DNA of 64,000 nucleotides from CAYPEL01 sp036479985 (GTDB lineage Bacteria > Pseudomonadota > Gammaproteobacteria > DSM-19610). Within the stretch, counting starts at the first letter, position 1. The number at the start of each line of letters is the position of its first letter. Position numbers and translations under genes: made by a program. Below, piece by piece: positions 25,495 to 35,161 of this stretch. The stretch lies in NCBI GenBank assembly GCA_965224815.1, contig CBDDAF010000003.1:1488001-1552000 (forward strand), read 5' to 3'. A model generated the notes under the pieces. That model had not been told where the DNA came from. It searched no databases and saw only the letters and a program-made list of their open reading frames with translations.

Positions 25495-25525
25495 AGTTTT
25501 ATTTCCTGAATTAATCAGAACCCCA

Positions 25526-27046
25526 CTAACGATTCCCCAAAAATAACGCATACGCCGGATTATCGGTTTCTTCCCAGTACACATAACCCAGTTTATCCAT
25601 CGAAGATTTAAATTCCTTGCGCCCGGACTTCGGCACCTGAATACCCACCAGAATTCGGCCATAGGCTGCACCGTGATTCCGGTAGTGGAACAGGCTGATA
25701 TTCCAGCGCTTGCCCAAACTGGCGAGAAATTTCTGCAAAGCGCCTGGACGCTCCGGAAACTGGAAGCGATAAAGTAATTCATCCTCAACACCAGGCGCAT
25801 GCCCACCGACCATATAACGAATATGCACCTTAGCCATTTCGTTATCGGTCAGGTCGAGCACTTCGTATCCATTGTCCTGCAGATTGCCAATCAGTTCATC
25901 GCGCTCACCGTAACCATCTGCCAGCTGAATACCCGCAAATACCTGGGCGCTGCTCAAATCTGAAAACCGGTAATTGAATTCAGTGATACCACGTTGCCCC
26001 AGGGCACGGCAAAAACGCAAGAAGCTGCCAGGCTCTTCGGGTACAGTAACGGCCAACAAGGCTTCCCGCTGTTCGCCAATCTCGGCACGTTCGGCAACAT
26101 GCCTCAAACGGTCAAAATTGATATTGGCACCGCTGTTAATCGCTACAAGATGTTGTCCACTCACACCGGTTTCAGCGATATATTTTTTAATACCTGCCAC
26201 CGCCAATGCACCCGCTGGTTCCTGCATGGCGCGCGTGTCATCGAAAATATCCTTGGTCGCCGCACAGATTTCATCGGTCGATACCAGCATGACACGGTCA
26301 ACATATTTTCGTGCCAGCTTATAAGGTTCCTTACCCGCCTGACGCACAGCAACACCGTCAGCAAAAATACCCACCTGCTTCAAAGTTACCCGGCGCTTCA
26401 ATCGCAAAGCCTCATACATACAGGGTGCTTCATCCGGCTCCACACCAATAATCTGGATTTCTGGACGCAAGGCTTTTACATAGGCGGCAATGCCGGCAAT
26501 CAGTCCACCACCACCGACCGGCACGAAAATAGCATCGATCGGCTCACGGCGCTGGTGCAGAATTTCCATACCAACCGTACCCTGCCCCGCAATCACATCC
26601 GGGTCATCATAGGGGTGAATAAAGGTCATTTCCTTTTCAGCTGCCAGTTCATGTGCATGGGTACTGGCTTCATCATAGGTATCACCAAACAGACGCGTTT
26701 TACCACCCAGCGCCTGAACTGCCTGGACCTTGATTTGCGGTGTTGTCCGCGGCATCACAATCAACGCTTTGATGCCGCGGTGCCGTGCCGCCAGCGCTAC
26801 ACCCTGCGCATGATTACCTGCAGATGCTGCAATAACCCCGTTCGCGAGCTGATCTTCTGACAAAGCGGAAATTTTGTTATAGGCACCCCGCAACTTGAAG
26901 GAAAATACCGGCTGCAAATCTTCACGCTTGAGCCAGATAGTATTATCCAGGCGGCGTGATAAGCCTGCTGCCATTTCAAGAGGAGTTTCACGGGCCACGT
27001 CATAGACTCGCGAATTAAGAATACGTTTCAGATATGTCTCACTCAT
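25526..27046 (-). CDS. ilvA: Threonine ammonia-lyase, biosynthetic
   Basis: A PLP enzyme that deaminates threonine to 2-oxobutanoate, the first step of isoleucine synthesis. The PLP lysine lies in FSFKLRGAYNKIS, and the phosphate loop is VGGGGLIAGIA. Two ACT-like regulatory domains follow residue ~325 (LAVTVPEEPGSFLRFCRAL and RFQFPERPGALQKFLASL), typical of the isoleucine-inhibited form. The size is 506 aa. Divergent from rpiA. Confidence 0.95.
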   Translation of the reverse strand: MSETYLKRILNSRVYDVARETPLEMAAGLSRRLDNTIWLKREDLQPVFSFKLRGAYNKISALSEDQLANGVIAASAGNHAQGVALAARHRGIKALIVMPRTTPQIKVQAVQALGGKTRLFGDTYDEASTHAHELAAEKEMTFIHPYDDPDVIAGQGTVGMEILHQRREPIDAIFVPVGGGGLIAGIAAYVKALRPEIQIIGVEPDEAPCMYEALRLKRRVTLKQVGIFADGVAVRQAGKEPYKLARKYVDRVMLVSTDEICAATKDIFDDTRAMQEPAGALAVAGIKKYIAETGVSGQHLVAINSGANINFDRLRHVAERAEIGEQREALLAVTVPEEPGSFLRFCRALGQRGITEFNYRFSDLSSAQVFAGIQLADGYGERDELIGNLQDNGYEVLDLTDNEMAKVHIRYMVGGHAPGVEDELLYRFQFPERPGALQKFLASLGKRWNISLFHYRNHGAAYGRILVGIQVPKSGRKEFKSSMDKLGYVYWEETDNPAYALFLGNR

Positions 27047-27149
27047 AGACAGGTATTACAGAGTGTATGCCACGCTGAGTCAACTACAGTCTGAAATATT
27101 TGACGTTCCACACAGATATCCCTACGGTACAGGCAAGGAAACCGGATTC

Positions 27150-27251
27150 ATGCATTGTTCTGCTAGTTCATGGGCCGCTGTAATTACTTCCCTGTACGCT
27201 TGATGGCCGCATCCCTGCGGCCAACACCCATGAACTAGCAGAACAATGCAT
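27150..27251. repeat. Perfect 25-bp inverted repeat with 52-bp spacer
   Basis: 27150-27174 is the exact reverse complement of 27227-27251. The spacer contains a second, 7-bp hairpin (TGGCCGC / GCGGCCA). It lies between the divergent ilvA and rpiA starts and is about 47 bases from the rpiA ATG. It shows no similarity to the REP families. Confidence 0.9.
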
Positions 27252-27297
27252 AAACCCGGGATTGATAATATTTTGAAAAAATATGTGGGAGTTAACC

Positions 27298-27960
27298 ATG
27301 AACCAGGACGAACTAAAAAAACAGGTCGCTGAAGCGGCCATCGAATATGTAGAAATGGGCTCGATTATCGGTGTCGGCACCGGATCAACTGCCAATTGCT
27401 TCATCGATGCACTGGCAAAGATCAAAGGTAAAATTGATGGCACTGTGGCCAGTTCTGTCGCCAGTGCAGAACGACTGAAAAGTCATGGCATACCGGTGAT
27501 GGATCTGAACCAGGCTGGAGAGTTATCGGTTTATGTGGATGGTGCGGACGAAACCAATGAATACCTGCACTTAATCAAGGGTGGCGGCGGCGCCTTGACC
27601 CGCGAAAAAATCGTTGCCGGTGCCAGCCGAAAGTTTATCTGCATTTGCGATGACAGCAAACTCGTCAAAGTTCTGGGTAATTTTCCATTACCGGTCGAAG
27701 TCATCCCCATGGCACAAAGTTTTGTCGCACGCGAACTGGTCAAACACGGTGGGCGGCCGGAATTACGGACAGATTTTACGACCGATAATGGAAATATCAT
27801 TCTTGATGTCAAAGGTCTTGAAATTATGGAACCGATAAGCCTGGAAAAAACGATTAATAATATACCTGGCGTGGTAACAGTGGGTCTTTTTGCTATTCGA
27901 CCGGCGGATGTTTTGCTACTGGGGACGTCTACGGGCGTGAAGACCCTGACTGCTGGGTAA
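27298..27960 (+). CDS. rpiA: Ribose-5-phosphate isomerase A
   Basis: It interconverts ribose 5-phosphate and ribulose 5-phosphate in the pentose phosphate pathway. GVGTGSTANCFIDAL binds phosphate, and DGADETNEYLHLIKGGGGAL with EKIVAGAS holds the active-site acidic and lysine residues. The ATG at 27298 has GGGAG 6 bases upstream and gives 220 aa, the usual length. Confidence 0.95.
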   Translation: MNQDELKKQVAEAAIEYVEMGSIIGVGTGSTANCFIDALAKIKGKIDGTVASSVASAERLKSHGIPVMDLNQAGELSVYVDGADETNEYLHLIKGGGGALTREKIVAGASRKFICICDDSKLVKVLGNFPLPVEVIPMAQSFVARELVKHGGRPELRTDFTTDNGNIILDVKGLEIMEPISLEKTINNIPGVVTVGLFAIRPADVLLLGTSTGVKTLTAG

Positions 27961-28101
27961 ACCTCTAATAATGTATCGTGCATCTCGTCATAGTGAACCG
28001 TACAAATCCTGTAGGAGCGGCTTTAGCCGCGATGGACACCACAAGACCCATCGCGGCTAAAACCGCTCCTACAGGTTCTTACTAATTAATCAGAGGTTCC
28101 C
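27961..28101. repeat. REP/MITE-like palindrome, copy 6
   Basis: Core 28010-28073. The left long outer arm starts ACCTCTAATAATGTATCGTG, and the right outer arm AATTAATCAGAGGTTCCC is complete. It is the clearest full-length copy and separates convergent rpiA and the flavoprotein gene. Confidence 0.88.
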
Positions 28102-28121
28102 TAAACATCTAAAAACTGACA

Positions 28122-31100
28122 TTAAAGTAGCACTCGTTCTATTCCACCGGTAGTTGCCTTATCGATAAACCGTTGCTGCCAACCGTCACCCAATTTTTTA
28201 TTGGCAAGCTCTACAACTATATAATCTGTTTCCAGCCCGGTATCCTCAGTATAACGTTCAAGCCCTTGCTGACAGGCCGGGCATGAGGTCAGTAACTTCA
28301 CATTACCATTGACTGCTTTTTCTGCGCCGGTCAGTGAAGCAATACCTGCTTTAAGTTCCTGCTCCTTTCGAAACCGTAGCTGGGTGGCAATGTCAGGCCG
28401 TGCTATCGCTAACGTACCGGCTTCACCACAACAGCGGTCAGACAGGGCAACCGGTTGTCCCAGCAAACTGGCCGCCACGTCTAACGAGGCATAAGTTTTC
28501 ATCGGTGTGTGACAAGGTTCGTGATACATATATTGCACACCGTCGACGCTATCAAGACTGATGCCTTTTTCCATCAGGTATTCGTGAATATCCAGCAATC
28601 GGCAATCCGGAAATATCTTGTCAAACTGGTACTGCTGTAACTGATCCATACAGGTTCCACAAGATACAATAACGGTGCGAATATCCATGTAGTTCAGGGT
28701 ATTGGCAACGCGGTGAAACAACACCCGGTTATCGGTGCTGATGGCTTTGCCCTTATCGATATCACCCGATGATGTTTGCGGATAGCCGCAACACAGATAA
28801 CCGGGTGGTAACACCGTTTGCGCACCCACCTCATACAACATCGCTAATGTAGCAAGTCCAACCTGGCTGAATAGACGCTCAGAACCACAGCCCGGAAAAT
28901 AAAACACGGCATCCGATTCTTCATGAACTTTTCGGGCATCGCGTAAAACCGGAATAAATTTAGCGTCTTCAGCGCCCAGCATGGCACGCATAGTCTGACT
29001 GGGTAGACTGGCTGGCATCGGCTTGCGAATAAAATGCACCACCTGTTCTGTGACCCGCGTCCGGCCACCGGTTGCTGCCGGTAAGGAACGATCCGTTTTA
29101 ATCTTTTTTGGGGCAAAACGATGCAGCAAACGCTGGCCTTTATAACCCCATTCGATCATCAGCTTGCGCATCACTTTGATCGTCGCCGGATCCTTAATAT
29201 TCAGAAACAACATTGAGATCCAGCTGCCAGGATTAAACCGCTTCTTGCCCTGTTCACGCAGGATAGTACGCATGCGCACCGACACGTCACCGAAATCAAT
29301 ATTAACCGGACAGGGATTCAAACATTTATGACAAACCGTGCAATGGTCGGCAACGTCATTCATCTCATCAAAATGCCGCACTGAAATGCCGCGCCGGGTT
29401 TGTTCCTCATAGAGAAACGCTTCCAGTATCAGACTGGTAGCCAGTATTTTATTGCGTGGGGAATACAATAAATTAGCCCGCGGAATATGCGTGTTACACA
29501 CCGGTTTGCATTTGCCACAACGCAGACAGTTACGAATATCATCGTTCAAGGCATCCAGTTCGCTGGCTTCCAGCAAAATTGCTTCCTGATGCAAGAGTCT
29601 TAATGAAGGTGTGTAGGCGTTATCGAGACCGCCCTTCGGCAACAATTTTCCACGGTTGAAGACACCTTGCGGATCAATCTCCGCCTTATAGGTTTCAAAC
29701 GCCCTGATGGTATCGGCATCCAGATATTGCAACTTGGTAATGCCAATACCGTGCTCACCAGAGATAACTCCACCCAATGAAGTCGCCAAAGCCATCACCC
29801 GGTCAACGATCTGCTGTGCCTCATGCAGCATGACGTAATCATTTGAGTTGACCGGTATATTGGTGTGCACATTGCCATCGCCCGCGTGCATATGCGTGGC
29901 AACAAACAGGCGGCCAGAACGTACCTGCTTATGGATACTGTCAAGCTGTTCACGCACCGGTGCAAATTCGCGCCCGGAAAAAATTGTTTTCAGCGGTGTT
30001 TCGACATCCTTGCGGTACGAAATCCTCACGTCACGCCGCAACAGTAGTTGCATCAAGCTGTCACCACGTTGAATACAGCTTTGTTCCTCGTCACTCAATA
30101 AACCGGAGTGGCTATCTGCAGGCGCATCAAAATTTTCAAGTATCGACTGCCAACGCCCGCTGACTTTTTCCAGATGTTCCCGCGCAGCGTCTTTTTTCGC
30201 TGCAAGAATCTGGTTGTTCTCCTCACTCTCGACGTATTCTTCGTATTGTCGAAGCTCTACCAGATCGCCGCCTAGATAACTGCGTACGGCCGCAATCATT
30301 GTCAATTTATTACCTATTGAATATTCAATATTAATACGCTCCATACCCGCGCTATATTCAGCTAAACGATCAAGCGGTATGACGACATCTTCATTAATTT
30401 TGAACGCATTGGTATGGGCAGCAATAGCAGCTGTTCTGGCACGATCCTGCCAGAACTGGTGACGCGCCTCAGCGCTGACAGCGATAAAACCTTCCGCTTC
30501 CCGCAGATTCGCGAGCCGCACGACCTCTGATGCCGTAGCAGCCACTGGGTCTTCTTCATCGCCAGCGATGTCGAGCAACAAGATCATTTTCGGCAGCTCA
30601 CGACGTGGTGCCTTGGTGCTGTATTTCACCGCACGCACGTAGCGTTCATCGAGGTGTTCAAGCCCGGAAAGTATCACAGCACTGCGGCTATCAATATAAT
30701 TTTTAATTTCTATGATGGCCGGAACCGCATTGCCTACATCCAGGCCAAAAAACTCAAGACAGACTGTGCGGGTAAATTTCGGCATGCGATGCAGGATAAA
30801 AATCGCCGAGGTAATCAGCCCGTCACAACCTTCTTTCTGTATTCCCGGCAGGCCACCAAGAAATTTATCGGTTACATCCTTGCCCAGTCCGGCTTTACGC
30901 AAAGATGCGCCCGGTAATTCCAGAATTTCCGGTTGGCCTTTTTCAGTTTGCCCATCTGCCTGATAACGCTGTAAGCGGAATTGCACCGTTGCCTGTTCAT
31001 GTATCTTGCCAAGATTATGATTCAGTCGTTCTACCGTCAGCCAGTCACCATCCGGAGTTACCATCCGCCAGGACAGTAAATTATCCAGTGCGGTACCCCA

Positions 31101-31961
31101 CATCACGGCTTTTTTACCACCGGCATTCATCGACACATTACCGCCTATGGTCGAAGCATCCTGGGAAGTCGGATCAACCGCAAACACAAATCCAGCTGCG
31201 TTAGCGGTCTCGGCCACCCGGCGTGTGACGACACCCGCTTCGGCACGAATCGTCGCAACCTGGTCTTCGTTGGCCTCTAGCGACTGCATCTGTACGGCAC
31301 CCAGGCTTTCAAGTTTCTCCGTATTGATCACGGCAGAGTCACCATGTAACGGTACCGCTCCACCTGTGTATCCAGTACCACCACCGCGCGGAATAATAGT
31401 TAAACCCAGATCGATACAAGCTTTTACTACCGCTGCGGTTTCGGCTTCAGTGTCTGGACAGATAACGACAAAGGGTAATTCGATACGCCAGTCGGTGGCA
31501 TCTGTAGCGTGTGACACCCGTGCCAGGCCACTGAAATCAATATTGTCACGGCGCGTAACGCGCGTTAAGCGACGCCGAATCCGGTTACGTAATTCACGCG
31601 CATACGGAAACCAGTTTTCAAAATCGCGCACTGCCTGACGTGCGCTGTCGACCAGTTGTAATGCCTGCGTATTATCTTCGGCGCGTGACACAATCTGATC
31701 GAGCCGGTGAGTCATCGCCTCTGTCAGCGATTGCAATCGTTTAGCGTTTGCCAGCAAGTCTTCCTGAATATACGGATTCCGGGTCACTACCCATAGATCG
31801 CCCAGCACTTCGAACAACATACGTGCCGAACGGCCGGTGCGGCGTTCACCGCGTAATTGCTCGATGGTTTTCCAGCTATCTTCACCCAGAAAACGCATCA
31901 CGATTTCCCGGTCTGAGAAAGACGTGTAGTTATAGGGTATTTCACGGATGCGCTGGAGCAT
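28122..31961 (-). CDS. Giant FAD-binding / Fe-S oxidoreductase (DUF3683, D-lactate dehydrogenase-like)
   Basis: Four parts can be seen in 1279 aa: an N-terminal DUF3683 region (IREIPYNYTSFSDREIVMRF); an FAD_binding_4 domain with PRGGGTGYTGGAVPL near residue 190; an FAD-oxidase C-terminal domain with HMHAGDGNVHTNIP and GVISGEHGIGITK; and a ferredoxin/CCG part with CLRCGKCKPVC and CTVCHKCLNPCP 4Fe-4S motifs, then PGCGSER, CCGYPQ, HEPCH and CCGEAG. The architecture resembles YdiJ/D-2-hydroxyacid dehydrogenases, so a 2-hydroxy acid passing electrons to a quinone or cytochrome is the likely role. The substrate is unknown. Confidence 0.9.
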   Translation of the reverse strand: MLQRIREIPYNYTSFSDREIVMRFLGEDSWKTIEQLRGERRTGRSARMLFEVLGDLWVVTRNPYIQEDLLANAKRLQSLTEAMTHRLDQIVSRAEDNTQALQLVDSARQAVRDFENWFPYARELRNRIRRRLTRVTRRDNIDFSGLARVSHATDATDWRIELPFVVICPDTEAETAAVVKACIDLGLTIIPRGGGTGYTGGAVPLHGDSAVINTEKLESLGAVQMQSLEANEDQVATIRAEAGVVTRRVAETANAAGFVFAVDPTSQDASTIGGNVSMNAGGKKAVMWGTALDNLLSWRMVTPDGDWLTVERLNHNLGKIHEQATVQFRLQRYQADGQTEKGQPEILELPGASLRKAGLGKDVTDKFLGGLPGIQKEGCDGLITSAIFILHRMPKFTRTVCLEFFGLDVGNAVPAIIEIKNYIDSRSAVILSGLEHLDERYVRAVKYSTKAPRRELPKMILLLDIAGDEEDPVAATASEVVRLANLREAEGFIAVSAEARHQFWQDRARTAAIAAHTNAFKINEDVVIPLDRLAEYSAGMERINIEYSIGNKLTMIAAVRSYLGGDLVELRQYEEYVESEENNQILAAKKDAAREHLEKVSGRWQSILENFDAPADSHSGLLSDEEQSCIQRGDSLMQLLLRRDVRISYRKDVETPLKTIFSGREFAPVREQLDSIHKQVRSGRLFVATHMHAGDGNVHTNIPVNSNDYVMLHEAQQIVDRVMALATSLGGVISGEHGIGITKLQYLDADTIRAFETYKAEIDPQGVFNRGKLLPKGGLDNAYTPSLRLLHQEAILLEASELDALNDDIRNCLRCGKCKPVCNTHIPRANLLYSPRNKILATSLILEAFLYEEQTRRGISVRHFDEMNDVADHCTVCHKCLNPCPVNIDFGDVSVRMRTILREQGKKRFNPGSWISMLFLNIKDPATIKVMRKLMIEWGYKGQRLLHRFAPKKIKTDRSLPAATGGRTRVTEQVVHFIRKPMPASLPSQTMRAMLGAEDAKFIPVLRDARKVHEESDAVFYFPGCGSERLFSQVGLATLAMLYEVGAQTVLPPGYLCCGYPQTSSGDIDKGKAISTDNRVLFHRVANTLNYMDIRTVIVSCGTCMDQLQQYQFDKIFPDCRLLDIHEYLMEKGISLDSVDGVQYMYHEPCHTPMKTYASLDVAASLLGQPVALSDRCCGEAGTLAIARPDIATQLRFRKEQELKAGIASLTGAEKAVNGNVKLLTSCPACQQGLERYTEDTGLETDYIVVELANKKLGDGWQQRFIDKATTGGIERVLL

Positions 31962-32021
31962 GGACAGGGTTTATTTGATAGCCATTAAAACAGCATTGTA
32001 TCACTCGATTATGAAAAAATA

Positions 32022-32060
32022 TTCGCCATGGAATTCACGGAAGGACACGGAAAAATAAAT
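32022..32060. repeat. CACGGAA-type repeat arm
   Basis: GCCATGGAATTCACGGAAGG followed by ACACGGAAAAATAAATA matches arms at 46317 and 44661. A REP copy begins 5 bases later, as in the composite at 46317-46540. Confidence 0.5.
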
Positions 32061-32064
32061 ATCA

Positions 32065-32165
32065 GGGGACCTCTTATTGATTCGTGAATATTGTGCAAAA
32101 TCTGTAGGAGCGGCTTCAGCCGCGATGGGGCTGCGGTTTCCATCGCGGCTGAAGCCGCTCCTACA
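32065..32165. repeat. REP/MITE-like palindrome, copy 7
   Basis: Core 32103-32165 (CTTCAGCC variant in both arms). The left outer arm is GGGGACCTCTTATTGATTCG; the right arm is cut short. It lies in the 398-base gap between the flavoprotein and porin genes. Confidence 0.85.
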
Positions 32166-32201
32166 GATTCTCGCTTAGTAATAGTGTTCACTTATCAGTA
32201 T

Positions 32202-32283
32202 GGCTTCCCTGCCTCACGCGTTTATATGAACCTGGCTTTATATTGAATTAGAGGCATCGCTTCCGGCTTCCCTGCCTCACGCG
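32202..32283. repeat. 19-bp direct repeat, 63-base period
   Basis: GGCTTCCCTGCCTCACGCG occurs at 32202-32220 and 32265-32283. The rest of this gap holds no gene. Confidence 0.75.
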
Positions 32284-32302
32284 ATGTACCTACGTCCTGT
32301 AG

Positions 32303-32336
32303 GCAAAAACAAAAACGGGGCCCGAAGGCCCCGTTA
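32303..32336 (-). terminator. Rho-independent terminator of the porin gene
   Basis: On the reverse strand ACGGGGCC pairs with GGCCCCGT around a UUCG-type loop and is followed by a T-rich run, 24 bases after the porin stop. Confidence 0.9.
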
Positions 32337-32359
32337 ATCTCTATCCGAAGAAACTTCGA

Positions 32360-33373
32360 TTAGAATTTGTGACGCATGCCGAGAGTCAGGATTTCTGTTT
32401 CTCCGCCTTTGTCTACGTCAACATTTGCGTAACCAAGGTAAGCTTTGGTGCGTTTACTGAACATGTGCTGTGCACCAAGACGCCAGATATCTGTTTCCAG
32501 GCGATCATCACCCGTATTTGCAGCGCCATCACGGCCCTTAGATTCATCAGACTGTCCATAGTCAAACGAAATCAGGTTATTGGCAATCTTGTAATCAACA
32601 CCGGCACTCCAGATGTCTGCGCCATCATCCATTGAACTACCTGTTGAACGTCCGTCTGAGATCAGACCTTGATCCAATTCGTAGATACCGCGAATGGTGA
32701 AACCAGAAATGCTGTATTTACCACCAACCTGGAAGGCTGAGTTATCGTTAGAACGCTGCGTATCAATGTATGAAGCAAACACATACGCACCGCCACCACC
32801 GTAGGTCAGACCGATTGAAAACGGATCATCATCTTCTAAATCAGCTTCAGAGTTATCCAGCTGGTAGGTTGCAGTCACGCCGAAACCACCCATTTTTGGA
32901 GTATCGTATCGAATGATGTTCTGGCCACGGCCTGCGCCTTCTTCGCCCTTACCACTGTGCAAATTGGACTGTAAACCAATGCTACGTGACTGAATGCTGG
33001 TACGGTACCAGGGATCAATTTTACTACCGGGTGATTTGTAAGCAGTTGATGCAGTACCAAACAGTACTCTACCGAAACCGCCTTTCAGACCCAGGTACTG
33101 ATCACGACCGGTCAGGCCGTCCTGTGACTGACTGATGTCAGTCTGGAATTCATATTTGAAGATTGCGTCCAGGCCATCCGTCAGGCTTTCTGCACCTTTG
33201 ATCCCTAAGGATGCAGTGTTGGAATTCATATTAATGTCATCGCTACCACCATCAACATCGGTTGAATCGATAGATACGTTGACATTTCCGTATAGCTGTA
33301 CATCGGCATTGGCCATGCTCATACCGCCAGCAAGCGCAAAACCTACAGCTGAAATTAATAATTTTTGTTTCAT
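32360..33373 (-). CDS. Outer-membrane porin (Gram-negative Porin_4 type)
   Basis: A 23-residue signal peptide (cleavage after MANA) is followed by alternating beta strands such as VQLYGNVNVSIDSTD, LGIKGAESLTDGLDAIFKYEFQ and GFTIRGIYELDQG. The final residue is Phe (MRHKF), the usual outer-membrane beta-barrel C-terminal signal. Acidic loops (DDGADIW, DLEDDDPF) suggest calcium or cation preference. The size is 337 aa. A GAGGGGAG ribosome binding site precedes the ATG, and a strong terminator follows, so it is probably monocistronic and highly expressed. Confidence 0.92.
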   Translation of the reverse strand: MKQKLLISAVGFALAGGMSMANADVQLYGNVNVSIDSTDVDGGSDDINMNSNTASLGIKGAESLTDGLDAIFKYEFQTDISQSQDGLTGRDQYLGLKGGFGRVLFGTASTAYKSPGSKIDPWYRTSIQSRSIGLQSNLHSGKGEEGAGRGQNIIRYDTPKMGGFGVTATYQLDNSEADLEDDDPFSIGLTYGGGGAYVFASYIDTQRSNDNSAFQVGGKYSISGFTIRGIYELDQGLISDGRSTGSSMDDGADIWSAGVDYKIANNLISFDYGQSDESKGRDGAANTGDDRLETDIWRLGAQHMFSKRTKAYLGYANVDVDKGGETEILTLGMRHKF

Positions 33374-33552
33374 GGTACTCCCCTCACGTAATTATCTTAG
33401 AAGGTGGAACAGGATTGTCGTTTCGAGACCGTACCTTACAACAGCCTTTGTGCGTAATGCAACAACTTTTTTCAAAAAAGAGACAGTGTTGTATAAATGT
33501 CACATTTTCGCAACAAAAGCAGGAGTTTCAAGGGGTCAGAGTCGTTGAGACT

Positions 33553-33636
33553 TGCAGGAGCGGCTTCAGCCGCGATGGCCGGTGACACCGCCTTTCGCGG
33601 CTGAAGCCGCTCCTACAGGTACTCACGAATTAATTT
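33553..33636. repeat. REP/MITE-like palindrome, copy 8
   Basis: Core 33553-33617 with CTTCAGCC arms and a right outer arm ACTCACGAATTAATTTATAC. It lies between the porin start and the end of gspF. Confidence 0.82.
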
Positions 33637-33647
33637 ATACGGGAATT

Positions 33648-34865
33648 TTACTTAACTAATTGATTTAGATTGAATATTGGCAGAAGTATCGCTAATACGA
33701 TAATCAACACGACGGCACCCATCACCAGGATTAGCACTGGCTCGAACAAGCCCATAATGGCGGTAATCAGGGTTTCAATTTCCCGCTCCTGGTTGACGGC
33801 AGCCCGCTCCAGCATGTCTTCCAGATTACCGCTGGACTCACCACTGGCAATTAGATGAACCATCATCGGTGGAAAGTATCCACCTTGATCAAGCGCCGCA
33901 TAGATACTGGCCCCCTCGCGCACCATACGGCTGGCCTCTTCAACGGATTCACGCATCGGTACGTTGGTCATGACCTGTGACGCTATCTGTAAACCTTCCA
34001 GTATAGGCACGCCACTGGCGGTCACAATACTGAAAGTACGCGCAAAACGTGCCGCATTAATACCGCGCACCAAGCGGGCAATTAGCGGCAGTTTCAACTG
34101 AAATTCATGATACTGGCGTTTCGGACCTTCTTTTTGCAACAACCAGCTGGCTGCGAATCCGGCCAGCACCAGCAATGCCAACATCCATAGCCCATAATTA
34201 CGCAGAAAATCGCTCATCGAGATCAACGCTATCGTCAGCCCAGGTAACTCCTGCCCAATGTTGTCAAATACCTGCACGACTTGTGGCACAACGAAAGTCA
34301 TCAAACCAATGACCACACCAATCGCAACCAGTGTCAGCAACGCTGGATAGAACAACGCCATCTGGATTTTTTGCTGCATCTGTTGCCGGCTTTCCGAATA
34401 ATCTGCCAGCCGTTCCAGCACCACTTCCAGGTGACCGGAATGTTCGCCGGCTGCTACTGTCGTACGGTACAAATCAGGAAACACGTGAGGGAAATCACCC
34501 AGACCTGCGGCCAGCGTATGGCCTTCCATAACGCGCGAACGCACCGCTAGCAACATACTTTTTAAGCGCGGTTTTTCATTTTGTTGGGAAGCCGCCAGCA
34601 AACATTCTTCGAGCGGCATGCCGGAGCGCACCAGCGTTGATAATTGCCGAGTGATTAATGCCAGGTCGGTGGTACTGATTTTTCGCCGGAACGAAGTACG
34701 GCTTTTTTGTGCTTTGATTTCCTTCTGCGCAGTCTCCTGAACTTCCAGCGGCATCCAGCCCTTGTCGCGCAGTTGCTGGCGCACCTGGCGGGGCGTATCG
34801 CCCTCCATAACGCCTTTTTTTTGTTTACCGCCGCCGTCCAGCGCAGAGTATTCGTATGCACCCAT
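33648..34865 (-). CDS. gspF: Type II secretion system inner-membrane protein GspF
   Basis: The platform protein of the T2SS has two repeated GspF domains, each with FTRQLSTLVRSGMPL-like and FARTFSIVTASGVPIL helices, and ASGESSGNLEDMLERAA, the GEhSGxL signature also present as AGEHSGHLEVVLERLA. Three transmembrane segments lie at about 170-195, 220-245 and 375-400. The size is 405 aa. It is separated from gspE by 296 bases filled with two repeats. Confidence 0.94.
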   Translation of the reverse strand: MGAYEYSALDGGGKQKKGVMEGDTPRQVRQQLRDKGWMPLEVQETAQKEIKAQKSRTSFRRKISTTDLALITRQLSTLVRSGMPLEECLLAASQQNEKPRLKSMLLAVRSRVMEGHTLAAGLGDFPHVFPDLYRTTVAAGEHSGHLEVVLERLADYSESRQQMQQKIQMALFYPALLTLVAIGVVIGLMTFVVPQVVQVFDNIGQELPGLTIALISMSDFLRNYGLWMLALLVLAGFAASWLLQKEGPKRQYHEFQLKLPLIARLVRGINAARFARTFSIVTASGVPILEGLQIASQVMTNVPMRESVEEASRMVREGASIYAALDQGGYFPPMMVHLIASGESSGNLEDMLERAAVNQEREIETLITAIMGLFEPVLILVMGAVVLIIVLAILLPIFNLNQLVK

Positions 34866-34917
34866 AGATTTAAATCAACTTGTAGTTGTTTATATAGATT
34901 CTCTACTGACCTATAAG

Positions 34918-35020
34918 CCCCCTCTCTCTCAGGGAGAGGGTTGGGGAGAGGGGATCAAATTAAAAAAACCACTTAATATACCCCCCTCTCCCTGGCCCTC
35001 CCCCTGAGGGGGAGGGGACG
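34918..35020. repeat. CCCTCTCCCT-type repeat, paired units
   Basis: Left unit with CTCTCAGGGAGAGGG and right unit with CCTCCCCCTGAGGGGGAGG, separated by about 40 AT-rich bases, between gspE and gspF. Confidence 0.85.
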
Positions 35021-35045
35021 GTTTTTCCATTTGTGGCAGCTATGC

Positions 35046-35155
35046 GAACCTCTGAATTTATTCAGCATTCTCAAATTGGCAAACACTGTAGGAGCGGCTT
35101 TAGCCGCGATTGGCGTTGCATCCATCGCGGCTAAAGCCGCTCCTACAGTTTCTCT
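35046..35155. repeat. REP/MITE-like palindrome, copy 9
   Basis: Core 35087-35147; left long outer arm GAACCTCTGAATTTATTCAG; right arm truncated by the gspE 3' end. It adjoins the CCCTCTCCCT pair, so two unrelated repeats share the gspE-gspF gap. Confidence 0.85.
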
Positions 35156-35161
35156 AATCCA

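Noticed and set aside
25352..25546. 64-codon forward ORF between the EVE pseudogene and ilvA
   Set aside because: It translates the CCCTCTCCCT repeat (Pro-rich).
32009..32191. 60-codon reverse ORF between flavoprotein and porin genes
   Set aside because: Translation of REP copy 7.
34762..35007. 81-codon forward ORF over the gspF start
   Set aside because: Shadow of gspF and the CCCTCTCCCT repeat.
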